Source: Butyrivibrio sp.
GTDB lineage: Bacteria; Bacillota_A; Clostridia; Lachnospirales; Lachnospiraceae
Assembly (NCBI GenBank): GCA_024690635.1
Contig: JAILOW010000125.1
Coordinates: 5,181 to 69,180, forward strand
Direction of reading: 5' to 3'
DNA length: 64,000 bases
Shown here: positions 1 to 9,163 of the stretch, one piece after another
How positions within the stretch are numbered: position 1 is the stretch's first letter
Layout: every line of letters starts with the position of its first letter
Position numbers and translations under genes: made by a program
Notes under the pieces: generated by a model
The model's input: only the letters and a program-made list of their open reading frames with translations
Told to the model about the DNA's origin: nothing
The model's database searches: none

Positions 1-936
1 TCCATGTATGATCAGTATGAAAATGTGAAAGCGTTGATGACTCAGGGCAAATATATGGACGGTATCGATCCGATTTTTGCCGACTCCTATCAAAAGAGTC
101 AGGAAAGCAGGGCATTTTATTACAGCCTTATGAGAGTTATCCCTGTTTTTATGCAAAAGACTTTATATAACGGCGGAACCTACTATTCCCACATGGATAT
201 TGGCGTAAACCTCAATTTCCTCAGGGATTATTCGGTTCTTTTGAATATGCCAAGTCTTACCAAAGTTTCGGATTCCGATGAGAATAACTGTATCCTTATG
301 GTTAACGGTTCCACCCACGATATCACTACTTTGTCGGTGCCTGATTATGAGCCTGCCATGGGAACAGACAACAGGCTTGATGAGTTTTTGGACTATTATG
401 AGAATGAGGCATTTCCAAACGGATCGGAAGGCCTTGAACTTAAAAATCTGACACAGATCTCTCATTATCAGTCTGATGTTGCGAGCCTGCGTGCTTTGGG
501 CAAGTGGTTTGAATATCTGAAAGCCAATGACTGCTGGGATAATACAAGGATCATTGTGGTTGCGGATCACGGATATAAGCTTGGAGATCTGGAAAAGACA
601 AAGCTAAGTGATGATCTGAACATTGAAAGATATAATCCCCTGCTTTTGGTAAAGGATTTTGATGCATCGGGCTTTACTACTTCCGACGAATTTATGACAA
701 ATGCGGATGTTCCCACAATGGCAATGGAGGGGCTTATAGATAATCCCGTCAATCCATTTACCGGAAATCCTGTAAATTCGGATAAAAAGAAGGAAAAGCA
801 GTATGTAACAACTTCGAAAAAGTCCGTTGTCATGGACAATGACGGAAATACATTTGATAACAGCGATGCCACCTGGTATGAGGTAACTCCCGGCGATATA
901 TTTGATGCGAATAATTGGAAAAAGGTTGATGATTAA
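1..936 (+). CDS. AlkP/sulfatase-superfamily protein, C-terminal part (5' end outside window)
   Basis: The reading frame is open from base 1, so the gene starts upstream of the window; an internal ATG lies at 4. At least 311 residues are visible. Two short motifs fit the alkaline phosphatase/sulfatase fold of the lipoteichoic acid synthase type: ILMVNGSTHD near residue 97 and VADHGYKLGD near residue 187, the latter resembling the late metal-binding DHG motif. The nucleophile Thr/Ser and any membrane anchor would be in the missing part. A hydrophilic Lys-rich tail follows the fold. Such enzymes transfer or hydrolyse phosphodiesters outside the membrane, and the context suggests modification of a surface polymer. 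The substrate cannot be told. Confidence 0.7.
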   Translation, partial: SMYDQYENVKALMTQGKYMDGIDPIFADSYQKSQESRAFYYSLMRVIPVFMQKTLYNGGTYYSHMDIGVNLNFLRDYSVLLNMPSLTKVSDSDENNCILMVNGSTHDITTLSVPDYEPAMGTDNRLDEFLDYYENEAFPNGSEGLELKNLTQISHYQSDVASLRALGKWFEYLKANDCWDNTRIIVVADHGYKLGDLEKTKLSDDLNIERYNPLLLVKDFDASGFTTSDEFMTNADVPTMAMEGLIDNPVNPFTGNPVNSDKKKEKQYVTTSKKSVVMDNDGNTFDNSDATWYEVTPGDIFDANNWKKVDD

Positions 937-1042
937 GCGTATAGTAATAGTTCCTGTGTTTTGCCCTGATTACATCAAGGCATTCTGGGAAGTCCTTGAC
1001 TGGAAGGCAGTAAGCGACAACTACGACAAGGTAGTCGGATGA
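929..1042 (+). CDS. Possible 37-residue small ORF overlapping the preceding stop
   Basis: An ATG at 929 overlaps the stop of the phosphatase-like gene and opens a 37-codon frame beginning MIKRIVIVPVF and ending at TGA 1040-1042. The overlap would allow translational coupling. The peptide contains an aromatic stretch (DYIKAFWEVLDW), but I recognise no family. It may be a small protein, a remnant of a longer deleted gene, or chance. Confidence 0.25.
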   Translation: MIKRIVIVPVFCPDYIKAFWEVLDWKAVSDNYDKVVG

Positions 1043-1074
1043 TGAGATCTAAATGATCATATGAGTAAAACCTT

Positions 1075-1108
1075 CGGCAATATATCTGCGTACGTGGATA
1101 TATTGCCG
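1075..1108. terminator. Perfect 12-bp hairpin after the phosphatase-like gene
   Basis: Arms 1075-1086 and 1097-1108 are exact reverse complements around a 10-base loop. The following bases (TTTGCTTTAT) are T-rich but not a clean U-tract, so this is a weak intrinsic terminator or a boundary hairpin. It separates the upstream gene from the aminotransferase operon. Confidence 0.45.
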
Positions 1109-1123
1109 GATTTGCTTTATAAT
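1095..1123 (+). promoter_or_regulatory. Candidate promoter for the pseC-like operon
   Basis: A perfect TATAAT lies at 1118-1123, with TGGATA (4 of 6 consensus bases) at 1095-1100 and a 17-base spacer. The -35 hexamer falls in the right arm of the 1075-1108 hairpin. Transcription would start near 1130, about 33 bases before the ATG at 1163. Confidence 0.4.
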
Positions 1124-1162
1124 GGGTGAGATAGATTATTGTTAAAAAGAGGTAGTAAAACA

Positions 1163-2359
1163 ATGGAAAAACTTGCGATAAACGGCGGAACTCCCGTCAG
1201 AGCAAACAAGATATTTTACGGTCGTCAGTGGATTGACGATGCCGATGTAAAGATGGTTTCGGATGCCCTCAAGGGGGACCTCATTACCTGCGGACCTTAC
1301 GTTGAGGAACTGGAAAAAGAGCTGTGCGCGGTTACAGGTGCAAAATATGCTGTCAGCGTATCAAACGGAACAGCAGCTCTTCACTGCGCAGCCATCGCAG
1401 CAGGCATCGGCCCCGGTGATGAGGTTATCACAACTCCCCTTACCTTTGCCGCATCTGCAAACTGTGTCAGATACGTTGGCGGAACTCCCGTCTTTGCTGA
1501 TGTGGATCCCGAGACTTACAATATCGATCCGGATTCCATAGAAAAGTGCATTACGGATAAGACCAAGGCTGTTATTGCCGTAGATTATACCGGACAGGCT
1601 GTGGATCACGACAGGATCGCCGAGATCTGCAAAAAGCACGGACTTATCTTTATCATAGACGGAGCCCATGCAATCGGCACAAAATACAATGGTCAGCCTG
1701 AAGGCTCCATTGCTGACATGACCTGTTTTAGCTTCCACCCTGTAAAAACCATAACTTCCGGCGAGGGCGGAGCTATAACTACCAACGATCCTGAGCTTTA
1801 CAGAAAACTTCATCTTGCTTCCCAGCACGGAATCGTTCGCGATCCCGCATCAATGGTGGAAGAGCCTGAAGGACCCTGGGTTTACGAGATGCAGGAGCTT
1901 GGCTTTAACTACAGACTTACGGATATTCAGGCAGCTCTTTTGATAAGCCAGTTAAAGAAGCTTAGGGCATTTTCTGACAGAAGAAAAGAGATCGTAAACA
2001 AATACGACGAGGCCTTTAAGGATGTTTCCGGTATCATCGTACAAAAGGAGATACCGCAGTCCGATACCACAAGGCATCTTTATATCATTCAGCTTGATTT
2101 CGACGTACTCTCCTGCACCAGAAGAGAGTTCTTTGATGCTATGTCCGCTGAGGGCGTTCAGTGCCAGGTTCACTACGTACCTGTTTACTGGTTCCCTTAT
2201 TATCAGAACCTTGGTTACAAGAAGGGACTTTGCCCCGTTGCGGAAAAGATATACAAAGGAATCATGAGCATACCTCTTTACCCTATGATGAGTGATGAGG
2301 ATGTTGAGGATGTTATCACAGCAGTTAAAAAGGTAGCCCAGGCTTATAAAAGGGGATAA
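1163..2359 (+). CDS. pseC: DegT/DnrJ/EryC1 sugar aminotransferase, PseC-like
   Basis: A 398-residue PLP-dependent aminotransferase of the DegT/DnrJ/EryC1/StrS family. The start at 1163 is chosen over TTG 1139 because AGAGG precedes it at good spacing. The N-terminus (YGRQWIDDADV), the SNGTAALH motif and SFHPVKTITSGEGG with the PLP lysine at about residue 195 match the PseC group, which aminates the C4 keto group of UDP-4-keto-6-deoxy-AltNAc. The partner dehydratase PseB is not in the window, so the substrate is inferred. It is followed within 5 bases by the polymerase gene and is the first gene after a candidate promoter. Confidence 0.8.
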   Translation: MEKLAINGGTPVRANKIFYGRQWIDDADVKMVSDALKGDLITCGPYVEELEKELCAVTGAKYAVSVSNGTAALHCAAIAAGIGPGDEVITTPLTFAASANCVRYVGGTPVFADVDPETYNIDPDSIEKCITDKTKAVIAVDYTGQAVDHDRIAEICKKHGLIFIIDGAHAIGTKYNGQPEGSIADMTCFSFHPVKTITSGEGGAITTNDPELYRKLHLASQHGIVRDPASMVEEPEGPWVYEMQELGFNYRLTDIQAALLISQLKKLRAFSDRRKEIVNKYDEAFKDVSGIIVQKEIPQSDTTRHLYIIQLDFDVLSCTRREFFDAMSAEGVQCQVHYVPVYWFPYYQNLGYKKGLCPVAEKIYKGIMSIPLYPMMSDEDVEDVITAVKKVAQAYKRG

Positions 2360-2364
2360 GATAA

Positions 2365-3984
2365 ATGCCCGGATCACCTAAAACCAGAATAGCTCTTTCC
2401 GAGTTATTCATTTGTCTTTACTTCATACTGATGTTTTCCATGCGTATGTGGGGCGTATATGAGAGCAAAGCTCTCTATGGGCCTCTCCTTTTGTTGGGAT
2501 TTGGCTTGTGGGGCATCAGCCTTTTACTGACAGAGCACACACTCTTTGAGTGGCTGTGGATAGCAGCGCTTATGCTGCTGGCAGGGCTTGTGTATGTAAG
2601 CTCCGGTGAAAAGGGGCTTTTGATGTATTTTGCCCTGATGATAGGAATGAAAGTAGCCAATGCTAAAAGGCTCATTAAATGGGGAGCTGTTTTTGGCTCT
2701 GCCGGAATGCTTGTAATGAGCTTTTTGACTGCTTTTGGCTTTATTGAGGATGCTGTTTATATTCAAAAGAGATCCTTTGTGGGAGACGTTCTTCGCCATG
2801 CCCTTGGTTCGCCCCATCCTAACACTCTCGGCACTTCCTTTACGATCATCGCCATGATGGTGCTCTTTTACATAGGGCATGAGAATAAAAAGAAGGTATG
2901 GAAAGCTTCAGCCATACTTTTTGCCATCGCCTGCTATATCTATCTCTATGGTCAGAGCAGAACCGGAATTGCGGTGACCACAGGCGTTCTGGCACTTAAC
3001 ATAATTTATACCTACAGAAGAAAAATAGGAAAACCGGAGAAACTGGTGCTGACTCTTTTGATCCCTGTGACAGTACTGATATCCGTAGTATTTCCTTACT
3101 TTTTTACAGATGAGACCTACAAAAAGGTAAAGGCTTTGGATCCCACATTTTTCGTTCGTTTCCGCTACGGCCATTACTATTTTATGAACAATAAAGTGAC
3201 TGCCTTTGGCGGAAGGCTTGCTAATCCCGATGACAAGCTCTACGGTATCGATCCTTCCAACCTGCAGCTCCTTTTGCAGATGGGATTTATCGCATTCGTG
3301 CTTGTGACTTGCATGTGGGCACTTCTTATCTATAGAGATGTAAAAGAAAACCGCATAGATGAGCTGATCATAGTGTTCTCTCTTCTGGTAATGGGTATCA
3401 CTGATCCGCTTTTATATAACATCAGCTTTAAAAACATTGCCTTTGTATTTATCGGGGCGGCACTTTACAGATATTCCGACAAGGTGACGGAAAAGCTTCC
3501 GGAGATTTTTGCAAAAAAGATCCGGATCATCAATATAAAAAACGCGTTTCTTCCGGCGGAGAGTAAAGAAAGTCGCGAGGTGATCATGGACGGGCACCTG
3601 CTCATCCCCTGCATCGCAGCGGCTCTTTTCCTTCTGATCGCCATCCTTGGCTACAGCCTGACACCTAACCCTGATTATGTGCTTCTTGACAGGAACACAA
3701 GAGAGCATACCCTTATAAAAAACCTTGAGGGCAGGACCTATACCCGTGATGAGATCGCACAGATCAAGGATGAAGGGAACCTTGTTATAAATTATTCCGG
3801 GGAAGATGAGCTTATGTATGCCTATTATTCCCGTGAGGATGCACCTGTCCGGGGAGGCTATTATGCCCCAAACCTTGCAAGAATGGAAAAAGTAAGATTC
3901 TGGGTAAGCGTATTCGTGTGGGGAACGGCTTTTTGTGCTATTATTAGCAGAGGCATATGGAGAGGAAAAAATGAAAAGAAGTAG
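2365..3984 (+). CDS. Wzy-like polysaccharide polymerase / O-antigen ligase-like membrane protein
   Basis: A 539-residue polytopic protein with about ten hydrophobic segments in the first 380 residues, a large hydrophilic stretch near 390-520 flanked by membrane segments, and a cytosolic C-terminus. It carries an HPNTLGTSF motif and GQSRTG, both typical of the O-antigen ligase/Wzy superfamily. Such proteins join lipid-linked repeat units on the outer face of the membrane. Its position directly before the WecG-type transferase and the initiating phosphotransferase, with a Wzx-like flippase later in the same region, supports a polymerase role. A ligase role cannot be excluded. GGGGAT precedes the ATG. 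Confidence 0.75.
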   Translation: MPGSPKTRIALSELFICLYFILMFSMRMWGVYESKALYGPLLLLGFGLWGISLLLTEHTLFEWLWIAALMLLAGLVYVSSGEKGLLMYFALMIGMKVANAKRLIKWGAVFGSAGMLVMSFLTAFGFIEDAVYIQKRSFVGDVLRHALGSPHPNTLGTSFTIIAMMVLFYIGHENKKKVWKASAILFAIACYIYLYGQSRTGIAVTTGVLALNIIYTYRRKIGKPEKLVLTLLIPVTVLISVVFPYFFTDETYKKVKALDPTFFVRFRYGHYYFMNNKVTAFGGRLANPDDKLYGIDPSNLQLLLQMGFIAFVLVTCMWALLIYRDVKENRIDELIIVFSLLVMGITDPLLYNISFKNIAFVFIGAALYRYSDKVTEKLPEIFAKKIRIINIKNAFLPAESKESREVIMDGHLLIPCIAAALFLLIAILGYSLTPNPDYVLLDRNTREHTLIKNLEGRTYTRDEIAQIKDEGNLVINYSGEDELMYAYYSREDAPVRGGYYAPNLARMEKVRFWVSVFVWGTAFCAIISRGIWRGKNEKK

Positions 3985-5407
3985 AACCAGTTACCCCATC
4001 AGAAGGGTGTTTCTGTTAGATGAATTATCGATTATATTGTCACTTTTTCTGGCGTACCTTGTGCGCCACTACTACCGCCTTGGGGAGTTTTTTACCCTCA
4101 TAGGTGGTCTTTACAGGACGCTACTGGCGACCCTGTTTCTTATTTGCATCGTAGTATTTCTTCTTTACGACTATCGCAAGCCTTCCATTTTTGAAATGGA
4201 TCCTTTTGAAAACCTTGTTTCGGTGACAAAAAGCCGCATCATTGCGGTGGCGCTTACAATTGCCTATCTGTACATTGTTCAGCGAAGCAAACAGGCATCC
4301 CGAACTATTCTGATATTGCTTCTGTTCTTCAGCATAGTTCTTGGTTACGCTTTCAGAATGCTCTTTAGGCAATACGGCAAGAAGAGATATTTTGCGTCTG
4401 AAAAGATAAATACATTAAAGATCACAGCGCCTTTTGCCGCTGATGAAGATATTGAAAAGATGCTTAATGAAGGTAGTTACGACGAAGCTCTGATCATCGG
4501 ATCAGATACGGATCCCGAGGGAGCTGAGAGAGTAATAAGGCTTCTTGAATCAAAAAAAGTCAGGACTTATCTTGGACTTTCTGCTCTTGGCTATAACGTT
4601 AAGTCCGGAATCGTCACTGATATCAAAAGGCACGCTACAATTCCTGTATCCGTGCGCTTTGAAAAGTTCCCCTTATTTGGAGTTGACTATTCCATCGCCC
4701 GTACAGAGGAAGCGGTGCTTCATGTCATCAGACATATAAAAGAGCTTTCGGGTCAGTATATCTGCTTTTCCAATGTTCACACTTCCGTAATGGCAAGGGA
4801 AAACAGGGAGTACGCAGATGTTTTAAACAGCTCTGCCTTTACCTTCCCTGACGGAAATCCCATAGCCCAGCTTCAGAGAAAGAGAGGCGTTATCGGCGCC
4901 GAGCGTGTTGCGGGACCTGACTTTATGGAGCATATGTTCAGAGATACGCAGGACGGCCGCATCAGCCATTTCTTTTACGGAGCAAGTCAGGAGACTTTGG
5001 ATGCTCTTAAGGAAAGACTTGAGAAAAAGTATCCCGGCATTGTGATAAAGGGACTGTATTCACCGCCCTTCAGAGCTCTTTCTGACGAGGAAGATGCTGC
5101 GGACGTTGATATGATAAATGACTCCGGCGCAGACATAGTCTGGATCGGACTTGGCGCTCCCAAGCAGGAAAAATGGATGCAGGCTCACAAAGGCCGTATA
5201 AAGGGAGTTATGATGGGAGTCGGAGCAGGCTTTGACTTTCATGCGGGAACCATCAAGAGAGCTCCCAAGTGGATTCAGAAGGTGGGACTTGAGTGGCTTT
5301 ACCGCCTCTTCCAGGACCCCGGCAGGCTGATAAAGCGTTATCTTGTTACAAATATAAAGTTCTTATGGTACCTTGGCGTTGATTTGATTTTTAAAAAGAG
5401 AGTATGA
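3971..5407 (+). CDS. WecG/TagA/CpsF glycosyltransferase with N-terminal membrane domain
   Basis: A 478-residue protein. The ATG at 3971 overlaps the end of the polymerase gene and follows GGAGAGG, so it is preferred over TTG 3935. About residues 245-478 form a WecG/TagA/CpsF domain with the diagnostic GLGAPKQEKWM, GVGAGFDFHAG and GLEWLYRLFQDP motifs; family members add N-acetylmannosamine or a similar sugar to a lipid-linked first sugar. Residues 1-240 are unusual: about four membrane helices followed by a Rossmann-like soluble part, the same plan as the N-terminal half of the phosphotransferase encoded next. Typical TagA proteins are near 250 residues, so this is a fusion. Confidence 0.85.
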   Translation: MKRSRTSYPIRRVFLLDELSIILSLFLAYLVRHYYRLGEFFTLIGGLYRTLLATLFLICIVVFLLYDYRKPSIFEMDPFENLVSVTKSRIIAVALTIAYLYIVQRSKQASRTILILLLFFSIVLGYAFRMLFRQYGKKRYFASEKINTLKITAPFAADEDIEKMLNEGSYDEALIIGSDTDPEGAERVIRLLESKKVRTYLGLSALGYNVKSGIVTDIKRHATIPVSVRFEKFPLFGVDYSIARTEEAVLHVIRHIKELSGQYICFSNVHTSVMARENREYADVLNSSAFTFPDGNPIAQLQRKRGVIGAERVAGPDFMEHMFRDTQDGRISHFFYGASQETLDALKERLEKKYPGIVIKGLYSPPFRALSDEEDAADVDMINDSGADIVWIGLGAPKQEKWMQAHKGRIKGVMMGVGAGFDFHAGTIKRAPKWIQKVGLEWLYRLFQDPGRLIKRYLVTNIKFLWYLGVDLIFKKRV

Positions 5408-5411
5408 CCAA

Positions 5412-6857
5412 ATGAACCAAAAATACAAAGTGATTCAGACATATACGCTGTGGGCCATTGATATGGTCTGTATTCTGGCGTCATATCTTTTGGCAACCTG
5501 GCTTCGTTACAACGGCAAAAACGATTGGGGAGATAAAAGGCTCCATTACATGGTATGCGTGGTATTTCTCCTTGTTTGCGTTATATACTCCTTCCTTGCT
5601 GACTGGAACAGGGATTTCATGACAAGAGGCTACATAATGGAGCTTTTCTCCGTTATCAGGTTCGTGGCAATTATGCTAATAGCCACTATTGCTATAGTAT
5701 TCTTTCTGAAATGGTCTTCAATTATGTCCAGATTCGTTATCGGTAATTTCATCTGGATGGACATCCTCTTTACCTACATTGCCAGGATACTGTTCAAGTA
5801 CTTTTTTAGGCGCCACATCTGCAGCGACAATAACGTAAGCCGCGTGGTTGTGATCTCCGAAAAAGGCCTTATGGAAAAGACACTTAAAAAGCTTGAAGAG
5901 CAGTCGGGACTACTTGGCTACAAGGTAGTAAGAGCCTACTGCGCCGATGTTGAAAAGAGCGACTCTGAAAGGATTGGGGAGCTTGATCCCAACTGGCATA
6001 TCGGAGATGTGCATGTGCACTACGGCATAGAAGATATCACAAGCCGCCTTATCACAGATCCTTTTGACGAAGTATTTATAAATACCCCCAATATTCCTCA
6101 GACACGAATGCAGGATATCATCCTGGGATTTGAGGAAATGGGCGTTACGACTCACTATAACCTTGAACTTCCGAATGTTGGCAAGGCAAGCACTGCGGTT
6201 GGTGAGTTTATAGACTATTCCGTTCTCACCTATTCCATGAACAGAACAAGCTACAAGAGACTCTTTATTAAGAGGATCATAGATATTGTAGGAGGCCTGG
6301 TAGGCTTTGTGCTTACAGGCATCATCACACTTTTCCTTGCTCCTGCCATAAAGCTTGATTCTCCCGGACCTGTTTTCTTTTCACAGACCAGAATAGGCAA
6401 AAACGGCCGAAGGTTCAGGATCTACAAGTTCCGCTCCATGTATACGGATGCGGAGGAGCGTAAAAAAGAGCTTGAAAAGCAAAACGAGATGAGCGGTCTT
6501 ATGTTCAAGATGGAAAATGATCCCCGTGTTACCAAAGTGGGCTCCTTTATCAGAAAGACCAGTCTCGATGAGTTCCCTCAGTTTTTGAATGTCCTTAAGG
6601 GCGAGATGAGCCTTGTGGGAACACGTCCGCCCACAGAAGAAGAGTTCCTTCAGTACAATGAGCACTACAGAAGGAGACTTTCCATGACTCCCGGGCTGAC
6701 TGGATTATGGCAGATCAGTGGCAGAAGCGATATTGAGGATTTCGACGAGGTTGTAAAGCTTGACCTTAAATATATCGATAACTGGAGCCTTACAGAGGAC
6801 TTCAAGATCCTGCTGCAGACAGTGGGCGTTGTTATTTTTGGAAAAGGTGCAAAGTAA
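5412..6857 (+). CDS. Polyprenyl glycosylphosphotransferase (initiating sugar transferase)
   Basis: A 481-residue enzyme of the WbaP/WcaJ/CpsE class, which transfers a sugar phosphate from a nucleotide sugar to undecaprenyl phosphate and so starts repeat-unit assembly. Four membrane helices occupy about residues 10-140, a CoA-binding-like domain follows, and the Bac_transf catalytic domain runs from about 285 to the end with KRIIDIVGG, DSPGPVFFSQTRIGKNG, YKFRSM, KTSLDEFPQFLNVLKGEMS, GTRPP and GLTGLWQISGRS. It starts 4 bases after the WecG-type gene. The sugar (glucose, galactose or an amino sugar) cannot be read from the sequence. Confidence 0.93.
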   Translation: MNQKYKVIQTYTLWAIDMVCILASYLLATWLRYNGKNDWGDKRLHYMVCVVFLLVCVIYSFLADWNRDFMTRGYIMELFSVIRFVAIMLIATIAIVFFLKWSSIMSRFVIGNFIWMDILFTYIARILFKYFFRRHICSDNNVSRVVVISEKGLMEKTLKKLEEQSGLLGYKVVRAYCADVEKSDSERIGELDPNWHIGDVHVHYGIEDITSRLITDPFDEVFINTPNIPQTRMQDIILGFEEMGVTTHYNLELPNVGKASTAVGEFIDYSVLTYSMNRTSYKRLFIKRIIDIVGGLVGFVLTGIITLFLAPAIKLDSPGPVFFSQTRIGKNGRRFRIYKFRSMYTDAEERKKELEKQNEMSGLMFKMENDPRVTKVGSFIRKTSLDEFPQFLNVLKGEMSLVGTRPPTEEEFLQYNEHYRRRLSMTPGLTGLWQISGRSDIEDFDEVVKLDLKYIDNWSLTEDFKILLQTVGVVIFGKGAK

Positions 6858-6860
6858 AGA

Positions 6861-7934
6861 ATGCTGAAAAAAAACATAGATCTGAAAGATAAAAGAATAC
6901 TGGTCACAGGTGCCGCAGGTTTTATCGGAGCAAACCTTGTGACCGAGCTTGTGAAAAGATATCCGAAATGCAAAATCGTCGGCATCGACAATATGAACGA
7001 TTACTACGATGTCTGGATAAAGAACTACAGGCTTGATAAGGTCGCTGAGGCAGTGGGCTCTGATGATCAGTTTGAACTGGTACGCGGCAGTATTGCTGAC
7101 AGAGATCTTTTGGACAGGGTCTTTGATGAGTTTAAACCTCAGGTTGTGGTAAACCTTGCGGCTCAGGCTGGAGTCAGGTATTCAATTGAAAACCCCGATG
7201 CCTATATAGAGTCCAACATGATAGGCTTTTACAATATTCTTGAAGCCTGCAGACATTCCTATGATGATGGCGAAGGAGTGGAGCATCTGGTTTATGCCTC
7301 CAGTTCCAGCGTTTACGGCAGCAACAAAAAGATCCCCTACAGCGTAGAGGACAAGGTGGACAATCCCGTATCCTTATACGCTGCTACCAAAAAGTCCAAC
7401 GAGCTTATGGCTCATGCCTATTCCAAGCTCTACGGCATTCCTTCTACAGGGCTTAGATTCTTTACTGTATACGGCCCCGCGGGACGCCCGGACATGGCAT
7501 ATTTTGGCTTTACCAACAAGCTCATTAAGGGCGAGACCATAAAGATATTTAACTATGGCAACTGCAAGCGTGATTTTACCTATGTGGATGACATAGTTGA
7601 GGGTGTTATAAACGTTATGCAAAAGTCCCCCGACGAAAACGAGAATGGGGCAAAATACAAGGTATACAACATCGGAAATAATGATCCTGTAAACCTTCTT
7701 GATTTTGTTGATATCCTTCAGCAGGAGCTTGTGGCAGCAGGGGTTCTTCCTGCGGACTTTGATTTCGAAGCCCACAAGGAGCTTGTCCCCATGCAGCCCG
7801 GTGACGTTGAGATCACCTATGCCGATGTGACAGCTCTTTCCGAGGACTTTGGATTTAAGCCTTCAACACCTCTAAGAGAAGGCCTTAAGAAGTTTGCTGC
7901 CTGGTACAGCGAGTACTACCGCATAGGCGGATGA
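6861..7934 (+). CDS. UDP-glucuronate 4-epimerase-like NAD-dependent epimerase
   Basis: A 357-residue extended short-chain dehydrogenase/reductase. GAAGFIGAN near residue 20 binds NAD, ASSSSVYG and the YAATK catalytic Tyr/Lys motif are present, and RFFTVYGPAGRPDMA with NYGNCKRDFTY matches the UDP-glucuronate 4-epimerase (CapI/LspL/GAE) branch. That enzyme interconverts UDP-GlcA and UDP-GalA, so the polymer of this region may contain uronic acid. No UDP-glucose 6-dehydrogenase lies in the window. It begins 3 bases after the phosphotransferase stop and belongs to the same operon. Confidence 0.85.
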   Translation: MLKKNIDLKDKRILVTGAAGFIGANLVTELVKRYPKCKIVGIDNMNDYYDVWIKNYRLDKVAEAVGSDDQFELVRGSIADRDLLDRVFDEFKPQVVVNLAAQAGVRYSIENPDAYIESNMIGFYNILEACRHSYDDGEGVEHLVYASSSSVYGSNKKIPYSVEDKVDNPVSLYAATKKSNELMAHAYSKLYGIPSTGLRFFTVYGPAGRPDMAYFGFTNKLIKGETIKIFNYGNCKRDFTYVDDIVEGVINVMQKSPDENENGAKYKVYNIGNNDPVNLLDFVDILQQELVAAGVLPADFDFEAHKELVPMQPGDVEITYADVTALSEDFGFKPSTPLREGLKKFAAWYSEYYRIGG

Positions 7935-7964
7935 AATTAGTAGTAAAGGTAATTTGTCAGACAT

Positions 7965-9131
7965 ATGGCTGGTTCATTAAAAAAGTATGATCGCATAATC
8001 ATAGGCGCCGGCCTTTACGGCCTGTATTCAGCTCTTTTTTGCGCAAATAAGGGGCTGTCTGTTTTGGTACTTGAAAAAGAGCCTGATTCTTTTTCAAGGG
8101 CAACCTACATAAATCAGGCAAGAGTGCATATGGGCTATCACTACCCAAGGAGCCTTTCCACCGCCACCAAATCCGCAGGATATTTCAGGCGTTTTGTGGA
8201 GGACTACGGATTTTGCATACATGATAAATTTGAACAGATCTATGCTACAAGCGCGGCTTTTTCCTGGACCAATGCAGAGCAGTTTAAGGAGTTCTGCAGA
8301 GCTGCAAAGATAAAGTGCGAAGAAGTCCCTGCAGGCAGATGGTTTAAACCCGGCATGTGCGACGGAGCTTTCCTTACAGAGGAATATACCTATGATGCAC
8401 ATATTTTAAGGGATTACTTCCTAAGTGAGATCGGAAAACTTTCAAATATCACACTCTCTTTTGACTCGGAGATACAGGAGATCATAAGAGACGGAAGTGA
8501 TTACAGGATGCGGGTAGAGCATGGACATGGCGCGGAGACAGAAAGTGCGGAGTATGCCACAGGCTTTATCCTTAATTCGACCTATGCTTCCGTTAATCAG
8601 ATAATCAAAAAGGTATTTCCCGAGGATGCCTTTGCCATTAAATATGAGCTTTGCGAGATCATCCTCTGCGATGTTGATGAAAATCTTAAGTCCACGGGGC
8701 TTACCGTGATGGACGGACCCTTTTTCTCCATCATGCCCTTTGGATGCACCGGGCAGCATTCGCTTACTTCCGTGACCTTTACGCCTCATGTTACAAGCTA
8801 TGATGAGCTTCCAACCTTTGGATGTCAGGCAAGGGGATCGGAGAGTGGTTACAAATGCTCGCCACAGAGCCTTGGAAACTGCAACAGATGCCCCAGAAAG
8901 CCTGAATCTTCCTGGGATTATATGAGCCATCTGGCTTTCAAATACATGAAGGATGAATATGGCTTCAGATACAAAGAATCACTTTTTTCCATGAAGCCCA
9001 TATTAAAGAGCTCTGAGATTGATGATTCAAGGCCTACTTCCATCAGGGTGCATTCGCAGGAACCCACCTTTATAAGTGTTCTTTCCGGCAAGATCAATAC
9101 TGTTTACGATCTTGATGAATTATTGGTCTGA
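7965..9131 (+). CDS. FAD-dependent oxidoreductase (DAO-like)
   Basis: A 388-residue protein with an N-terminal dinucleotide-binding motif IIIGAGLYGLYSA and a VLEKE acidic end to the second strand, typical of the DAO/FAD-dependent oxidoreductase superfamily. HMGYHYPRS and a Cys-rich segment at about residues 287-313 (including CNRCPRKP) are notable; the cysteines could bind metal or form disulfides. It is followed by two GT2 enzymes and an aminotransferase. One possibility is that it makes a keto group for the transaminase, but this is inference; sugar oxidases for DegT enzymes are more often NAD-dependent. Confidence 0.75.
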   Translation: MAGSLKKYDRIIIGAGLYGLYSALFCANKGLSVLVLEKEPDSFSRATYINQARVHMGYHYPRSLSTATKSAGYFRRFVEDYGFCIHDKFEQIYATSAAFSWTNAEQFKEFCRAAKIKCEEVPAGRWFKPGMCDGAFLTEEYTYDAHILRDYFLSEIGKLSNITLSFDSEIQEIIRDGSDYRMRVEHGHGAETESAEYATGFILNSTYASVNQIIKKVFPEDAFAIKYELCEIILCDVDENLKSTGLTVMDGPFFSIMPFGCTGQHSLTSVTFTPHVTSYDELPTFGCQARGSESGYKCSPQSLGNCNRCPRKPESSWDYMSHLAFKYMKDEYGFRYKESLFSMKPILKSSEIDDSRPTSIRVHSQEPTFISVLSGKINTVYDLDELLV

Positions 9132-9163
9132 CAGGGCTTTAAAGCTGTTATAAGAGGAAATAT

